From: Smittium mucronatum
Taxonomy: Eukaryota; Kickxellomycota; Harpellomycetes; Harpellales; Legeriomycetaceae
Direction: 5' to 3'
NCBI GenBank assembly: GCA_001953115.1
Contig: LSSL01005342.1
Location: 1 to 21,153 of the forward strand
DNA length: 21,153 bases
In this document: piece by piece, positions 8,479 through 20,677 of the stretch
How the letters are laid out: every line of letters begins with the position of its first letter
How positions within the stretch are numbered: position 1 is the first letter of the stretch
The notes under the pieces: generated by a model
Database searches by the model: none
Told to the model about the DNA's origin: nothing
Seen by the model: the letters and a program-made list of their open reading frames with translations, nothing else
Translations under genes and position numbers: made by a program

Positions 8479-11152
8479 TTAAGCTTTTAAACCACAGCAA
8501 GATGTTTCAATCTTAGGGGTATATTTATATCCTGAATCAATAATTTTTTTCTTTGCTTTTAAATGAAATAATTATTTTTGAAAATACATAAAAAAAAAAT
8601 TTCCAACAATTTTTTGAGTTTAGCGAATTTCATGAATTCAAAAACGATTTGAAACAATAACTATAGGAGAAAATTTTAGGTGATAGCAATAGCAAAAGAT
8701 TTAGGTGTTTTTATTGAAGCTAAATATAAATAATTTAGTACGAATAAAAATTAATTATGAAAAAAATTAGAACTCGTATATATTTTAGGATAAAAAAGCG
8801 GGAAAAAATTATTTAGTCTAATTTCAATTTAGGGCGTGGTATTTTACAAGATTTTAACAACTTGTTCTCAAAATAAACATCATATTAGTTTGAAAATACT
8901 ATAAACATTATGGGCGTATTAAATATAAATCGGGAAGACCTTGGTTTTTCAGGGTTTTTTTAATTATAAATAAAATTTAAAATTAAAATACCGATATACT
9001 TTGAAATTTTCAAAAATACAGTTTTTTTTGTTGGGATTTTTTTTAAAAAAAAATTTCATGCAGATCTCAGAATTGATGAATATTATGATAGTCGAAATAA
9101 TTACCACTTCTCGGATAAACGCATTGAGTATTGATGTCTTATATTCAGCCTTTTTTAAATGGAGGGGGTATTAAATATAAAAAAGGCAGACTTACTCTAC
9201 AAAATAAAATCTAAATTAGAAGAGAAATTTTTTTTTCTCGAAATGAAGAGAATTGATTTTATCAAATAAAAATTTAATCTAAGGGATGCTGAAGTATGAA
9301 CACAACCCATTCTACGTTTGAAAAAAGTGTATACAGATGTCTAAATCTAATATTACAGATAGATAATTCGATGCTGGATATTCATTTCTACTATAAAATA
9401 TTAAATCCGGTTTCAAATCTAGAAAAGTGATATATATACATATATATCCTTAAGTTTGCATATAAAATATACCTAAAAACTTATTAAAGGTGTATATCCT
9501 GTAATATTACACGATTAACTTATTCAAAATGAATATTTTTTCCAATAATTATATATCTATTTATCAAATATGGCGCATTGGAATACATTTGATTTTTATA
9601 AACTATTATTATTTAATCGATAAGCTATTACCCAGATATAGTAACCAAAAATATAGTCGAAAATTCAGTCATAAAAATAAAAATGGCTATATCAATTTTT
9701 TTAGAAAGATAAAAAGAGTTGATTATTTTTTTCATAAATACTAAAAAAAAACAGGAGACTGATAGGAAAAAAATAAGATTCATTAGGAAATTTCATTTAT
9801 TTTGAATTATGAAAAATAAAACCGTGAAAAAATAATGAATATGTGAAATTTATTCCAATAATTTGTGTTGAAAAATAAAAATAACCAAAAACTTTATCCT
9901 ATATAGTGAAGAAATTGGCAAATAGTCACTGATTTAAAAACAGAAATTGAGGTTTAATCTATTTTATAATTGGTTCTCAGACAAAAAATTCGTTAGAAAA
10001 TTTTTGCAGAACTATAAAATATAAATCAGTGGGGCATAATGTGTCTGTTTTTTTTTTTAGTTCTCAGAAGATATAATCAATGATTTTAAAAAATTTCATA
10101 AACATAAAAAAAAAACCTTCCAGTCTTGGAGACGAAGTAAATGTACTTTAAAATTGATAAATCCAGAATTTCCATAATTTTTTATAATATATAGTACTTC
10201 TTTATGAGAATATGGAGTTTATACATTCTAATGAACTATAATGTATTATTTTGATAATTTACACTTGATTACAGATTTTTTTGAACAGTTTTATTTTCAT
10301 ACATTCAAACAGAAAATTGAAAAAATGAAAATGTGCGTACTGTTTTTGGTAAAAAAAATTTTAAAATAAAGAAATAAATAAATAATTCATATTTTTCACT
10401 TTTTTATGTGTAAAAATAAAATTTTACTTATAAGCATTTATCTTATTGCACAAAAAAAATATAAAAAAGGACCAAAAAAGATACAAAAACCCCCTAAGTT
10501 TAAAATTTAGTTAGTAAAATTCATACATAAATATCACTTTTGATTAATCAAGGTTATTTTTTGTAAATTATAATCAATTTTTTAGTTCATTTTGAAATAA
10601 ATTTGACATTATTCACATTAATATTAAAGCCTTTTTTTTTTATTTTAATCTACCAATAGATTCAGATCACACATTGAATATTGCATCCAATGAAGAAATC
10701 CTAACATAAGCATAATAGACTTTTAGAAAATAGAAAATGGTATAAATAAGGAAGCTTAGTCATTTTGTAATGGTTAAGCTTTTCAACATTTCTCCTTCCC
10801 TATCTTTTATATTTTTAACTAGTATATATGTTTACCTTTTATTATTAAAATTATCTCATTAAAACCTGATCCTTACAGTGAAAGAATTGAAAAAATAAAT
10901 CAGTTTAAAATTCTTGGAAATTATATATTTATTTAATCATATTTATTTATTTTATATTATCTATTATCGTATTTAATTTTTTCTCTCATACAAAGATCAA
11001 TATTAACTTTGAGATTTTATTATTATTATTTTCTTGGAAAGTTTTTTTCACAAAAAAAGCAAAATAATATAATTATATCAGTGTTAGCTCTATTTTTCGT
11101 GTTTTGGCTAGAGTATTAAAGTGAAATTTAAATGAGTATGAAATAAAATAAG

Positions 11153-11173
11153 ATTATGTTATGTTATGTTATG
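11153..11173. repeat. TTATG pentanucleotide microsatellite
   Basis: Four consecutive copies of a TTATG unit in the AT-rich desert. Confidence 0.85.
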
Positions 11174-12542
11174 GCTTAAAATTTTATCTCTAGGAGTCGT
11201 TTAAAAAAAAATTATAGAGTTTTGAAGCAATTAATGGACTTGATTAGCTTAATTTAGATATTTCTGTAGACATTTATTGAAACTTCATTTAATTTTCATA
11301 TTTCATCCAATAAATTTTGTTAAAAATACTTATTTTTTTAATTGAATTTTTTTTGTTTTTTTAGTAAGAAAATATGTACTGTGATAAATTAATTGGGTTT
11401 AATAAATTTAAATCGAAAGGGGAAAAATAAAAGGAATATTTTAATTTAATTTGGATGTTAATAATATTAAAACTTATTGAATATTTGATAAAGAAAAAAC
11501 TAGGCTTAGGATATTTATTAATTTTTAAAGACGCGTGTGAATTTTCTTTGAATTTATCAAGTGCAAAAAAAGTAAACTTGCTTAAATATATTTTTAAAAG
11601 TAAAAAATATTGATCATTGTTAGCATGAATCTTTTAAACCAAAAAAATCACAATATAAAGCCAAAAAAATTCCAAAAACTTCATTATTAATAGAAAATTA
11701 AGTGTTTTGCAATATAAATTTTTACCGAATTCCAAATGGTTATTGGAAAAATTATTTTAAGCGAAAAGAAATAAATTTCGATTTGTTTTTTTAAACAAAA
11801 ATTTAGATAAAAAAAATTATAAATTATTGTAAAAAATCAATTATAATATAGCTTTTTATACCAAAAATAAATATAAACTCATTTATAATGATTTTTAATT
11901 ATACAAATACAAATAGAAATATTTGAATAGTATCTTTTTTAACATTTTTCGACCCCCCTTACCCAAAAAATGGAGATGAAGTTGCCTTAATAAAGTTTTT
12001 TTCCACTCTCTATTATTCTATCATAATATTCAAGAATCAATTTCAAATTCGAAGAAATGATAATTTTAGAAAAGAAAAATTTTTGGAAGCTTAAAATCCA
12101 GTAAAAAAGTTTTAAACCATTTATAGTAATATATTTATTTGAGAACTCACCATTTCTTTATAAATTTGTATTATGTTTTTTTTTTCAAAATTTATTTTAA
12201 AGTTTATTAATATTAATTCTATTAGTCGTATATATGTGAAAGTCAGATGTAGCATCTGATTACACCCAATCAGACTCTGATAAACTCATTTCATACTCAT
12301 CTGAGTCTTAGCCATCTGGAAATTTCTGGATATTTTATAGCTCAATTAATAAAATATATTAATAAAATATAAAGGAGATTGCATTGAACTCAAATATCTG
12401 TTAGTGTTATGCTAAAATTCTATTATCCATCTATGCAAATATCCAAAAATTTAAACAAGAAAATTTATTGTTAAAAATGAGTCAATAGTGATACTCAAAA
12501 AAAATAATTTTACAGGCAAACGCTTGTATAAAAGAATAAAAA

Positions 12543-12581
12543 AACTAATACTAATAATAATACTAATACTAATAATAAATA
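12543..12581. repeat. TAA/TAC trinucleotide-like repeat
   Basis: Mixed tandem run built of ACTAAT and AATAAT units (two similar blocks ACTAATAATAATACTAAT-like). Simple-sequence origin. Confidence 0.8.
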
Positions 12582-14752
12582 GTATGAAAAGTCATTTTTC
12601 AAGAATTTCAACCAATGAAATTCCAATAAATACTAATACCTGTATTTAAACAGAGCAGTTTTCTTGTAATCAAGGAGAATAATGACTTTTTGGAAATAAG
12701 AAAACACCAATACAAAAAAATCTGATACTTGTGTGTGTTAAAAGCTTAACTAAAAAATAACCATCATTAATTAACGATAGTTATATTCAGAGTGTTAAAT
12801 TTTTTGAAAATTTTAATAAATTGTATACATTTATATTATTTATGCTTTTTTCTTCTATTCTATTTTTTAATAGAATGAAAACCAAAACAAAAAATCAATA
12901 AAAAAAACAAAAAAAAATCTTTATAATTCATATTAAGAACATCCTAGACCAGATATTTTCGAGCGCAAATATCAATTCATGATGAGAACTAAAATTATTT
13001 CACTAATAATCTTTAATAATGGCCATGAAAAACGAGAAACTTCAGCATATATATTAATCATAAAATAAAAAAGCGCGGCCTTTTTTTTATATAACTAAGA
13101 AATGCTGAATAATATTTAATGTATAAGAAATTTTTTTGTATATTTTAATAAAATCACAAGTCAGAATATATCCGGAATATCAAAAATTTAAAACTCAATA
13201 TTACATGATCAAGTTATTATTTAATAAAAAACACCAAAAGATCCCTTCGTAAGCGTTTTTAATAACCAAAATTTAAATATTTTTAAAAGAGATTCAAGAT
13301 TATTTTATTATTATTAAACAAATAATATGATATACACATTATTGAGCACTTCTTTAGTCTGAATTTTTTATTTTCATCGAAAAACAATAATAATAATAAA
13401 AAAATTTTTAAACATAAAAAACATTTAATGCTTCTTTTTATGTATTTTTTTTTAGGAAATTAATCCAAAATTTGACACTTTAAATTTAATTTTTAATTTT
13501 AAAAAATGGTAAATTTGGCTATCCAACTTTCAGCATTGATAATAATATTAATAATAGCTTAATTAAAAAGTTTATATGTTCAGAAAAATTTATTTTAAAA
13601 AATCTATCAGTTTTTTTCTATTATTTCCATAGCAAAAATAAAAATTATTGTAAGAAAATAATGAATATTGAAATAAATCACACTTGGAAAAATATAGAAC
13701 GAACTTGGCTTTTATCTATGGAGAGATGTTGAGAATATTTAGGCGAATGAGCCTGAATCAAAAATATTGGGTTATATAGTGATTCTAATAGAAGTGACAA
13801 AATTTATTATCAAGATCCACAAATACCCTTTATTTGTAATTTTAATCTGTAATCAAAATATAATATTGGTCGATTTTTTTGAGATTTTAAAATTTTTTTT
13901 TTTAAAATAACGGATTTAGTTAAAGCTTTCCATATTCGGATCAAAATTGTGCTAATTGGTGGAATAGAATATTTAAAAAAACAGCATATTGCAATGTTTA
14001 AAAAAAATTGAAAATACTATTTCCTTTAATAGAAAATGAGAATAAATTCGGAATTCCTTTTTTTTTTTAGAAAATAAATTTACATTTTAAACTTTTTTTT
14101 ATCTTCTCTTCTCTATATCGATATATTTTGAAATTTCAAAAATATCAAATAGAGTTTTTAAATAAACGTATCTATGAAAATTAATCCTGCGAGGTTGGAT
14201 TATAAGATATGCCCAAAATAAAAAAAAGTCAAATTATCAAAAAAATTTCCGAAGTAACAAATATATATCAATAAAAGATAAAACTGTCTAATTTAGTTAT
14301 TTTTATAATATATCAAAAATAGTAAAGGTGTCCTATATGAGTATTTCAAACGGCTTCAACTAAATAAGAGCTCTAAAAAATGTGTTAGTATAAATATTAG
14401 CCGGCTTAAATTTAGCAAAAACAGATCCAATATCTTATCTTTAATTGCTTCAGTTTATAAAAAAAGTGATATAAAATTTTTTATCTTTTAATTTTCAAAT
14501 ATGGTATATAAAAAAGCCGTGTAATTGGTTTTTGTCTTATATTTTTTAATTTGGTGCAGAAAAAAATTATAAAATTTGAAATCCGAAAAACTCAAATAAA
14601 CGGTCGATAATTATTTACTAGATAACTAAGAATAGGTGACAAAGCCTGTCTATTTAGGAGTGGAAAAAAATTGATGGTGAATAGTAATGATTTATTACCT
14701 TGAAATAAATAAAAATGAAATTTATAACTAAACTATTACAATAAACCAAAAA

Positions 14753-15289
14753 TTGGAACTAGCTTTAAGTGCATTCTATAAAATGTGTCCGAAATTTTAT
14801 AAAAATCCCACGAGGAAAATATGCATGTGCTCAATCTTCTATAAGCGTAAAAAAATTAATAAAATTCTAAAAATATCGATAACATTGAATACTACGAGTA
14901 TTATTAGAAATAACATCGAGAAATATCATCATAAAATGGCCAAGAAAAAAGCATACATCAATTATTTTAATCATCTTGGAGAAAAATATAGCATAATTAT
15001 ATTACAATTAAAGGATAATTTTCAAGTCTGTGTGAGGGGGGGGGGAGGCGATTCAGTCGAAACTAGCACATTCTTTTATAGAAAATCTCAAGTTTTGAGC
15101 CTGGAATTTTTTACTGTATATTTTGAAAATGGCGGCATTTTAAAATATAATTACGAAAAAGACATTTTCAAGATTATCAGACATGACTCAAAATATGCAT
15201 CCGGTTACCTAATGGTTATTCTGAATTCCCAATTTTACGCTCAAATAGAAAAGATGCACATTATGTCCGATTCAGACCCTTATTTTTAG
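14753..15289 (+). CDS. Unrecognised protein, 168 aa from ATG at 14783 (178 aa from TTG)
   Basis: I do not recognise it. Seen: the frame is open from 14732 to a TAG at 15287-15289. The TTG at 14753 is not a likely eukaryotic start; the first ATG is at 14783 (KMCPKFYKN). The N-terminal third is Lys/Ile-rich and basic; the C-terminal part reads like a folded domain (SLEFFTVYFENGG ... ASGYLMVILNSQFYAQ) ending SDSDPYF. No signal peptide or membrane helix is evident. A frame this long is very unlikely by chance at this AT content, and base composition is less AT-rich than the flanks. Odd: a run of ten G (15036-15045) inside the gene, coding VRGGGGDS. It may be a young orphan gene, an exon of a larger split gene, or a recent transposon-derived fragment. 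No neighbours of known function. Confidence 0.5.
   Translation: MELALSAFYKMCPKFYKNPTRKICMCSIFYKRKKINKILKISITLNTTSIIRNNIEKYHHKMAKKKAYINYFNHLGEKYSIIILQLKDNFQVCVRGGGGDSVETSTFFYRKSQVLSLEFFTVYFENGGILKYNYEKDIFKIIRHDSKYASGYLMVILNSQFYAQIEKMHIMSDSDPYF
15036..15045 (+). repeat. G10 homopolymer inside the orphan ORF
   Basis: Ten consecutive G followed by AGG in a genome with very little GC. It is within codons for a Gly run, so a one-base length change would shift the frame of the C-terminal 80 residues. Confidence 0.95.
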
Positions 15290-18200
15290 TTATTTATGTT
15301 TTTGAACTATATATTCAGGGAAGTAAGACAAAATACTGGGGAAGAATTTTTATTTAAACTATTTCACTGAGTATCAAAGTAAAAGTATGTTGAAGGAAAA
15401 TTCGTATTTTTTTTATTTATAGATATTTTTAATATCAAAACATTTAATAGTTTTTTAAATTTTATTGATGCTTTCGAAATGGTCGGATAGAGCTATGCTA
15501 AAAAGAGACATAAATAATATCGAAAAAAATTATTGGAAAAAATTATAAAATACTAAGGGTGAAACAGGCTAACAAATCAAAACATGTTGATTTTCCCTTT
15601 AAAATTTATTTTGGCGAATTACCGAGATCAAATATGGAAAAACTGACAGTAAATTTTTTAATTCATATTCGCTTTTGAATATGTAATCAGGAAAATTGTT
15701 AGGATCGGTAGTGATTATCTTCCATACCCATATCCACATCCATAGTATTGAATTTTAGGTTTCATAATTGAGTGTGGATTTGAAAAATGAGTTATAAAGT
15801 ACTCAATTAAGCAATAATTCCAAGAAGAAACTGAAATATAATTTTCAATGAAGAAAAACTCTTAATCAAATCAGATCAAAATAATACAATTAGTTTAAAT
15901 TTTTAAACAAGAAAAATTTGAAGATGATCAAAAAATTCGAATTGGTATTTAGATAATTCAATTTTTTACTAAATGCGCTATTTTAAATGATATTTTTATT
16001 TTGTGAATTGGGTTTGAATCGTTATACCTTTTGAATCCAAATTAATAATGGTGCGGATTTCACTGAATCTTGTAAAATTCAGCCTATATATTAATATATA
16101 TTGAGAATTTTTATGTAGATTTGTGAGTATGTGATGATAAATAAAGAATGATGTGTTTATATTAAATATAGATTAGATAAAAATACATATATATGTTAAA
16201 ATTATCTACATACAAAATTACGCAAAAATATACAAAATAATGCAAGTTTGTACAAAAGCCCTATTCACAAACAAATTATGCGATCTAGACAATAAAAATA
16301 TCAATAAGTTACGCAACTATAAAATAATTTCAGTTTTTATATTTAATTTTCATTTTTTTAATCAATAAAAAAAAGTTTTCTAGATTAGTAAAAGTGATTG
16401 TTGTAATAAGTATTAAAATTTTATAATTATTCTATAAAATTTTATTATTAATTTAAACAGTCTTGGTGAATTGATTCAGTATTGTATATTAAGTAATCAG
16501 TTCGTATAATCTGTTAAAAAGCCCCATATTTTTGAGATATATTATGGAATTAAATTCATTTAATATTTATACAGAGATTTTTTATTGTTTAATTTTTTGT
16601 AAATAATACAGATAAATCTGATACTTATAGAAATCAGAAGTAAAAACATAAAATTTACAAGTATTTTGGTGTTTTAGAATCGAATTATAAAAAAATTAAG
16701 TACTTTAATAGGAACTATAAATTCTTTCTGTATCGATTTTACAATTTTTAGTTTTCATTCCTTTAATATTTGAGAAATTTAATATGTGGATTATTTGTTA
16801 TGAACACAAAACGGAAATATAAAACAAAAATGATTCACTAGAGATGACTCATCTCTTCCTAGTAATTCATTTCATGTACATTTTTTTATATTAAAAATCT
16901 CATTTAACATCCAAAAAGAAAATAAAAATATTAAAAGGCTAAAAAAAAGAATTTAAAATAAAATAAAATAAAAAATTAGATTGTTTAAAAGAACATTTTT
17001 TTACATGCTATATGATAATAATTTGAGATATTTTATAGCTATGAGCAATTTTTATAGTATAAAACACGGTGAAAACATCTCCGGTCGAGTATTGTGTTTT
17101 CAAATAGTTCATAAAGATAAAAAACCAAAATTTTAGCCCAATGCTATCGTCAAGTCTACAATATTGATAAACAATAATTTTTTTTGATTATTTTTTATAG
17201 TCTCTATTCCCATTATGATTTATAAATTATGGATAAGTTTTATTAGAAAATTTGCATTTATATTTAATAAAATAACAAATGGAGGGTCTTTTGGGATTTT
17301 AAAATAACATACCATAAATATTAGACACAAATAAGGAAAACCGTGATCTCATTTATTTTAACTCGCTTCAAAAGTTCTTTGAAAAATTGGGTGAAAATTG
17401 GATAGAAATTGGGTAAAAATTTTATATTTATTAACATATCATCCAATAAAATATAAAATCAATAAATTGTATATGGATAAGCAAAAGTTTTATGTTTATA
17501 TTTGCTTGAAGAGGGGGATCTGTATATGAGTACAGATTTTGTATACAATTGCACTATTTTTACATGGTTGCGTAATTTTATATATGGATACCTCCAAACT
17601 ATATATATATAATATGTAATTATATTGATGAGGAAATAGTGCTAGATAAAAAGTGGTTTTGGGGCCGTAATACTTCTCCCAAAAATAAATAATAATATTT
17701 TGAAATATCAATTAAAATCACAAATTAATTTCAGCTATTTTCTTTCTATTTTTGATTACTATACTATTTTGAAAAAATAAAAAAATAAAAATTTCCGAAT
17801 TAAATAATGTATATATATATTCGAAATCTTATTTTGCAATTTTTATCAACATCAAGAAGGCTTTACGAGCATATCTTGAGGTCTAGTCAATAATTTTTAT
17901 AGAAAAATTTATTCATTTTATATATTTTGTATTTTTAGCTTGTATGACAAGATTTCTTCACCAAATTTAGTTATAGTGAATTAATGAAAGAAAATATGAT
18001 ACTCAGCACTCATATATTCACAATATATTTCTTTTTAAACGTAGCATAGTTTTTTTTCCCAAAAGTTTCAGTTTTTTTTAAATAAAGTTATATGAATAAA
18101 GTGAAATTTACAAGTGATTTGAAATTTGATAAATAAAATTCACCAATTTACTGTATTTTAAAAAATTTTATATTAAATATTAAAAGAAAAGTAATGGTTT

Positions 18201-19034
18201 TAGTGTTAAAATGAATTAGTAAACAAAATATTATATAAGCATAATTATGCTCCAGTTTATTTATAGTTTTTTTTTTCTGAAATCTTAATTATAAGTTTTT
18301 ATTTAAAAAAATTGATCTTTATTCATTAAGAATAGAGATTTGTATCTTAGGTTCAAAAAAGTGATTTTTTAGCTAAAATTTTTAGAAAAGAAGAAGTTAT
18401 CTAATAAGTTGAAATTTTATTATTATTATTTATTGTGGGTGAAACTGATAATAAATATTAACATTAATGAAAAATAATAATACTATATGCGCATTTTTAA
18501 TGACCGAATTTTTGAAGATTGTTAAATAAAAATTTTAAAAAAAAAACTTATGAAAAAATATCCTTCACTAAATTTTCTTAAGATATGATTAAGAGCAGTA
18601 GTTGAAGTTTATATCAAGAAATCGATAATTCTTTATTATAATTATAATATCGTCAAACATAAACTACCACTAAATCCAACATTATTTTTCACTAAAAGAT
18701 TTTTGTTATTAATTTTTGGGAATTATAATCTCCATTTTTGCTTTTAAACCATCGGTATCTGATGATATTTTGAAATTATTACAAAAAATAACGAAAATAA
18801 AAATCAAATTTGATTTGGTAATTTAATTAAGCTCGTTAATTAAAGCCAATATTATAAAAATGTTCGCATTTAGTTGAATTAAATTGAATCCGAGTCGACT
18901 ATAATGAAATATGAAAATTTATCAAATTGAATACAATTTTATTGGTTTTATAATAAAAGTTCAAAAATATCAGCGCATTATTTATTAGTGTAAGAAAAAC
19001 CACATTTAAAATAATCATTTCCACTACAAAATCG
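15290..19034. other. Extremely AT-rich gene desert, right part
   Basis: About 3.7 kb without a supported gene. The 71-codon frame at 17496-17711 (minus) is of a length expected by chance here. A 27-base palindrome (16837-16863) is the main structured item. Confidence 0.7.
16837..16863. repeat. Near-perfect palindrome
   Basis: ACTAGAGATGA - C - TCATCTCT(TC)CTAGT: arms match except for a two-base bulge, with a single-base centre. Could extrude as a cruciform or bind a dimeric protein; no nearby gene to link it to. Confidence 0.6.
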
Positions 19035-19240
19035 AGAAAATGTAAGACCGAATTCGTAAAAAGTAAATTTCAAATGAAAAAAGTGAATATGAATTGAAAA
19101 AAAGTGAAATTGAATTAGGAAAATGTATTATCAAATAAGAATTAGTAATTTTTATTTAATAAAAATTTTCGATCTAATTCGGAAATTAATTTCATATTTG
19201 GAAAAAAGTATAACCTAACTAAGAAAAAGTAAAAATTAAC
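19035..19240 (+). repeat. Degenerate ~21-bp tandem array (about ten units)
   Basis: Units of 20-22 bp begin G(G)AAAA..GT and end in ATT- or AAT-like sequence, for example GAAAAAAGTGAATATGAATT at 19076-19095 and GGAAAAAAGTATAACC at about 19200. Central units are more diverged and include the 21-base palindrome AATTTTTATT-T-AATAAAAATT (19148-19168). Each clear unit carries an A-tract, about two helical turns apart. It lies next to the transposase pseudogene's 3' end. Confidence 0.55.
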
Positions 19241-19263
19241 TATAAATGTAAATTATAGAGTTT

Positions 19264-19822
19264 TTAAGAGCAAACCAGCATGTATTTCAATTCTATCACG
19301 TTAAGAAAAAGTGTATATATGTGCACAATAAACTTTCTGTACATATCTGGAGTTATAGTTGTCACATATTCCAATATTTTTAGTTCTATTATCCTCGATG
19401 TACATTCAACCAATGCAAATCGGTAATTTGGGTCACCTTTGAGAAGCAATTTTATTTTATTTATATTCGATTTAAAAATGTCCAAGCGTTTTCTAACGGG
19501 TTTAGCATAGGCCAATAAGGATCCAAATATAGAAGTTTTATTCCAGAATAAAGATTAAAAGCTTCATTAATCCTCTTTTTATCAGTGCATTATATGATAT
19601 TATAACAATAAATGATTTTGAAACCCCGATTAGTAATGTTTCTCCAATTAGGTCATACATCAATAAATTGTAGTGGCTAGTTTCATAAGGATTTATTTTT
19701 GTTCTGAAGTTCAAAATTACTAAGGATGAAAGGCCTCCAATCATGTTCAAATTATGTCCCTTTAGCTTCGGAACTTTATAAATAGCCTTTTGACACTTTT
19801 TAGACCTAAAAATGTTTTTTCT
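19264..19822 (-). pseudogene. Tc1/mariner-type (DDE) transposase remnant, frameshifted
   Basis: Family role (known): cut-and-paste transposase with a DDE/D catalytic triad. Seen on the minus strand in three successive frames: frame 1 (19822-19538) has VPKLKGHNLNMIGGLSSLV, matching the strand before the second catalytic Asp; frame 2 (about 19577-19472) has GIKLLYLDPYWPMLNPLENAW, the diagnostic block usually read as LPPYSPDLNPIENAW with the third acidic residue (Glu); frame 3 (ending TAA at 19264) has ALVECTSRII and a helical tail like the family C-terminus. At least two frameshifts separate them. The expected VIDN with the second Asp appears as SYN, so it is lost. The N-terminal half with HTH domains and first Asp is missing upstream of a poly-T tract. 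No terminal inverted repeats were identified. Inactive. Confidence 0.75.
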
Positions 19823-20677
19823 AAAAAAAAATAATTAAAAATGTGAGTGGGTGTATGTTGAATGACACATATCATATTAATAGAGATTTTAGTAATATAC
19901 ATAACATATTCTCACTATAAAACTATATTAATTAATAAAATTAACCGATAGAGCCTCTAAATAACAAATTTATATATTTAAATGAATCAGAACCCATATA
20001 TATACGAAAAAGGGTAATAAATGTGAGGTTGGGTTATATTAAAAATTTATTGTAACTTAGCCATAAAAATGAAACAGAGACTGTAAGATAGCAATATTAA
20101 TGAATATTAAATAGAAGAAATCATCGAATTATTAGGAAAGGAAAGATGAAAAAATGAAAGTATCAAAAAAAATATAAAAGAAGTCTTCTTTTTAGCATAT
20201 TGTGAAAAAAAACAAGCTCATTATAGTATAAAAATTCAAAAATTTAAGCTTTATTTCTTAAAATCCTTAAACTTCTTTCAATAAAAAAATTTAAAATTAG
20301 CTTCATTTTTTTAAATATTTTTTATCGAAAATTTTGTCTATAATCAAGCTGATAAATTAGTTAAGATAAATTCATCTATGAAAATAAATACTTTTCCTGC
20401 TCTTGAATATTTGATAAATTTTTTCACTTAACTTTTGGGACTTTCTTTTTTTTTTCTATTGTATCTATTTGAATTAGATTAACGTGGATGGATTTAGTAG
20501 TGAATATTTAAAATTCAAATTCATAATTTTGGTTTGCTAGGAAAAACTTAAACCATAGATATATAAATAAAATCAGCATTTTTTTTATATAGTGGATCAT
20601 TTTCGAGAAATTATATTATGTATTGCATGTATTGTATGTATTTCCTCTATTTCCTCTATTTTTTACAACCTAATTTA
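19823..20677. other. Intergenic, AT-rich
   Basis: About 850 bp without a gene. AATGTGAG(T)GGGT-like sequence occurs twice in the same orientation (19840 and 20022). Otherwise A/T runs and simple sequence such as TTTCCTCTA repeated near 20641. Confidence 0.6.

Larger units (their letters stand above)
8479..14731. other. Extremely AT-rich gene desert, left part
   Basis: More than 6 kb at roughly one-fifth GC with no recognisable gene; open frames here are as short as expected by chance. It holds short simple repeats (TTATG x4 near 11153-11173; TAA/TAC-type near 12543-12581), a 7-bp-stem palindrome at 12243-12259, and two small patches of less biased composition (12240-12330, 13670-13800) that may be eroded coding sequence. 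A CGATATA-TTTGAAATTT motif block recurs near 8992 and 14118. Confidence 0.7.

Noticed and set aside
8177..8500. 107-codon open frame on the minus strand
   Set aside because: It lies mostly inside the LTR-like repeat, matches no family, and is closed by stops shortly after entering the shared 321-bp part. Likely an incidental frame in GC-richer repeat DNA.
9529..9744. 71-codon open frame, plus strand
   Set aside because: Translation is dominated by Ile, Lys, Tyr and Asn, as expected from random AT-rich DNA.
17496..17711. 71-codon open frame, minus strand
   Set aside because: Frames of about 70 codons are expected several times by chance in a window of this size and composition; Ile/Tyr-rich translation with no domain.
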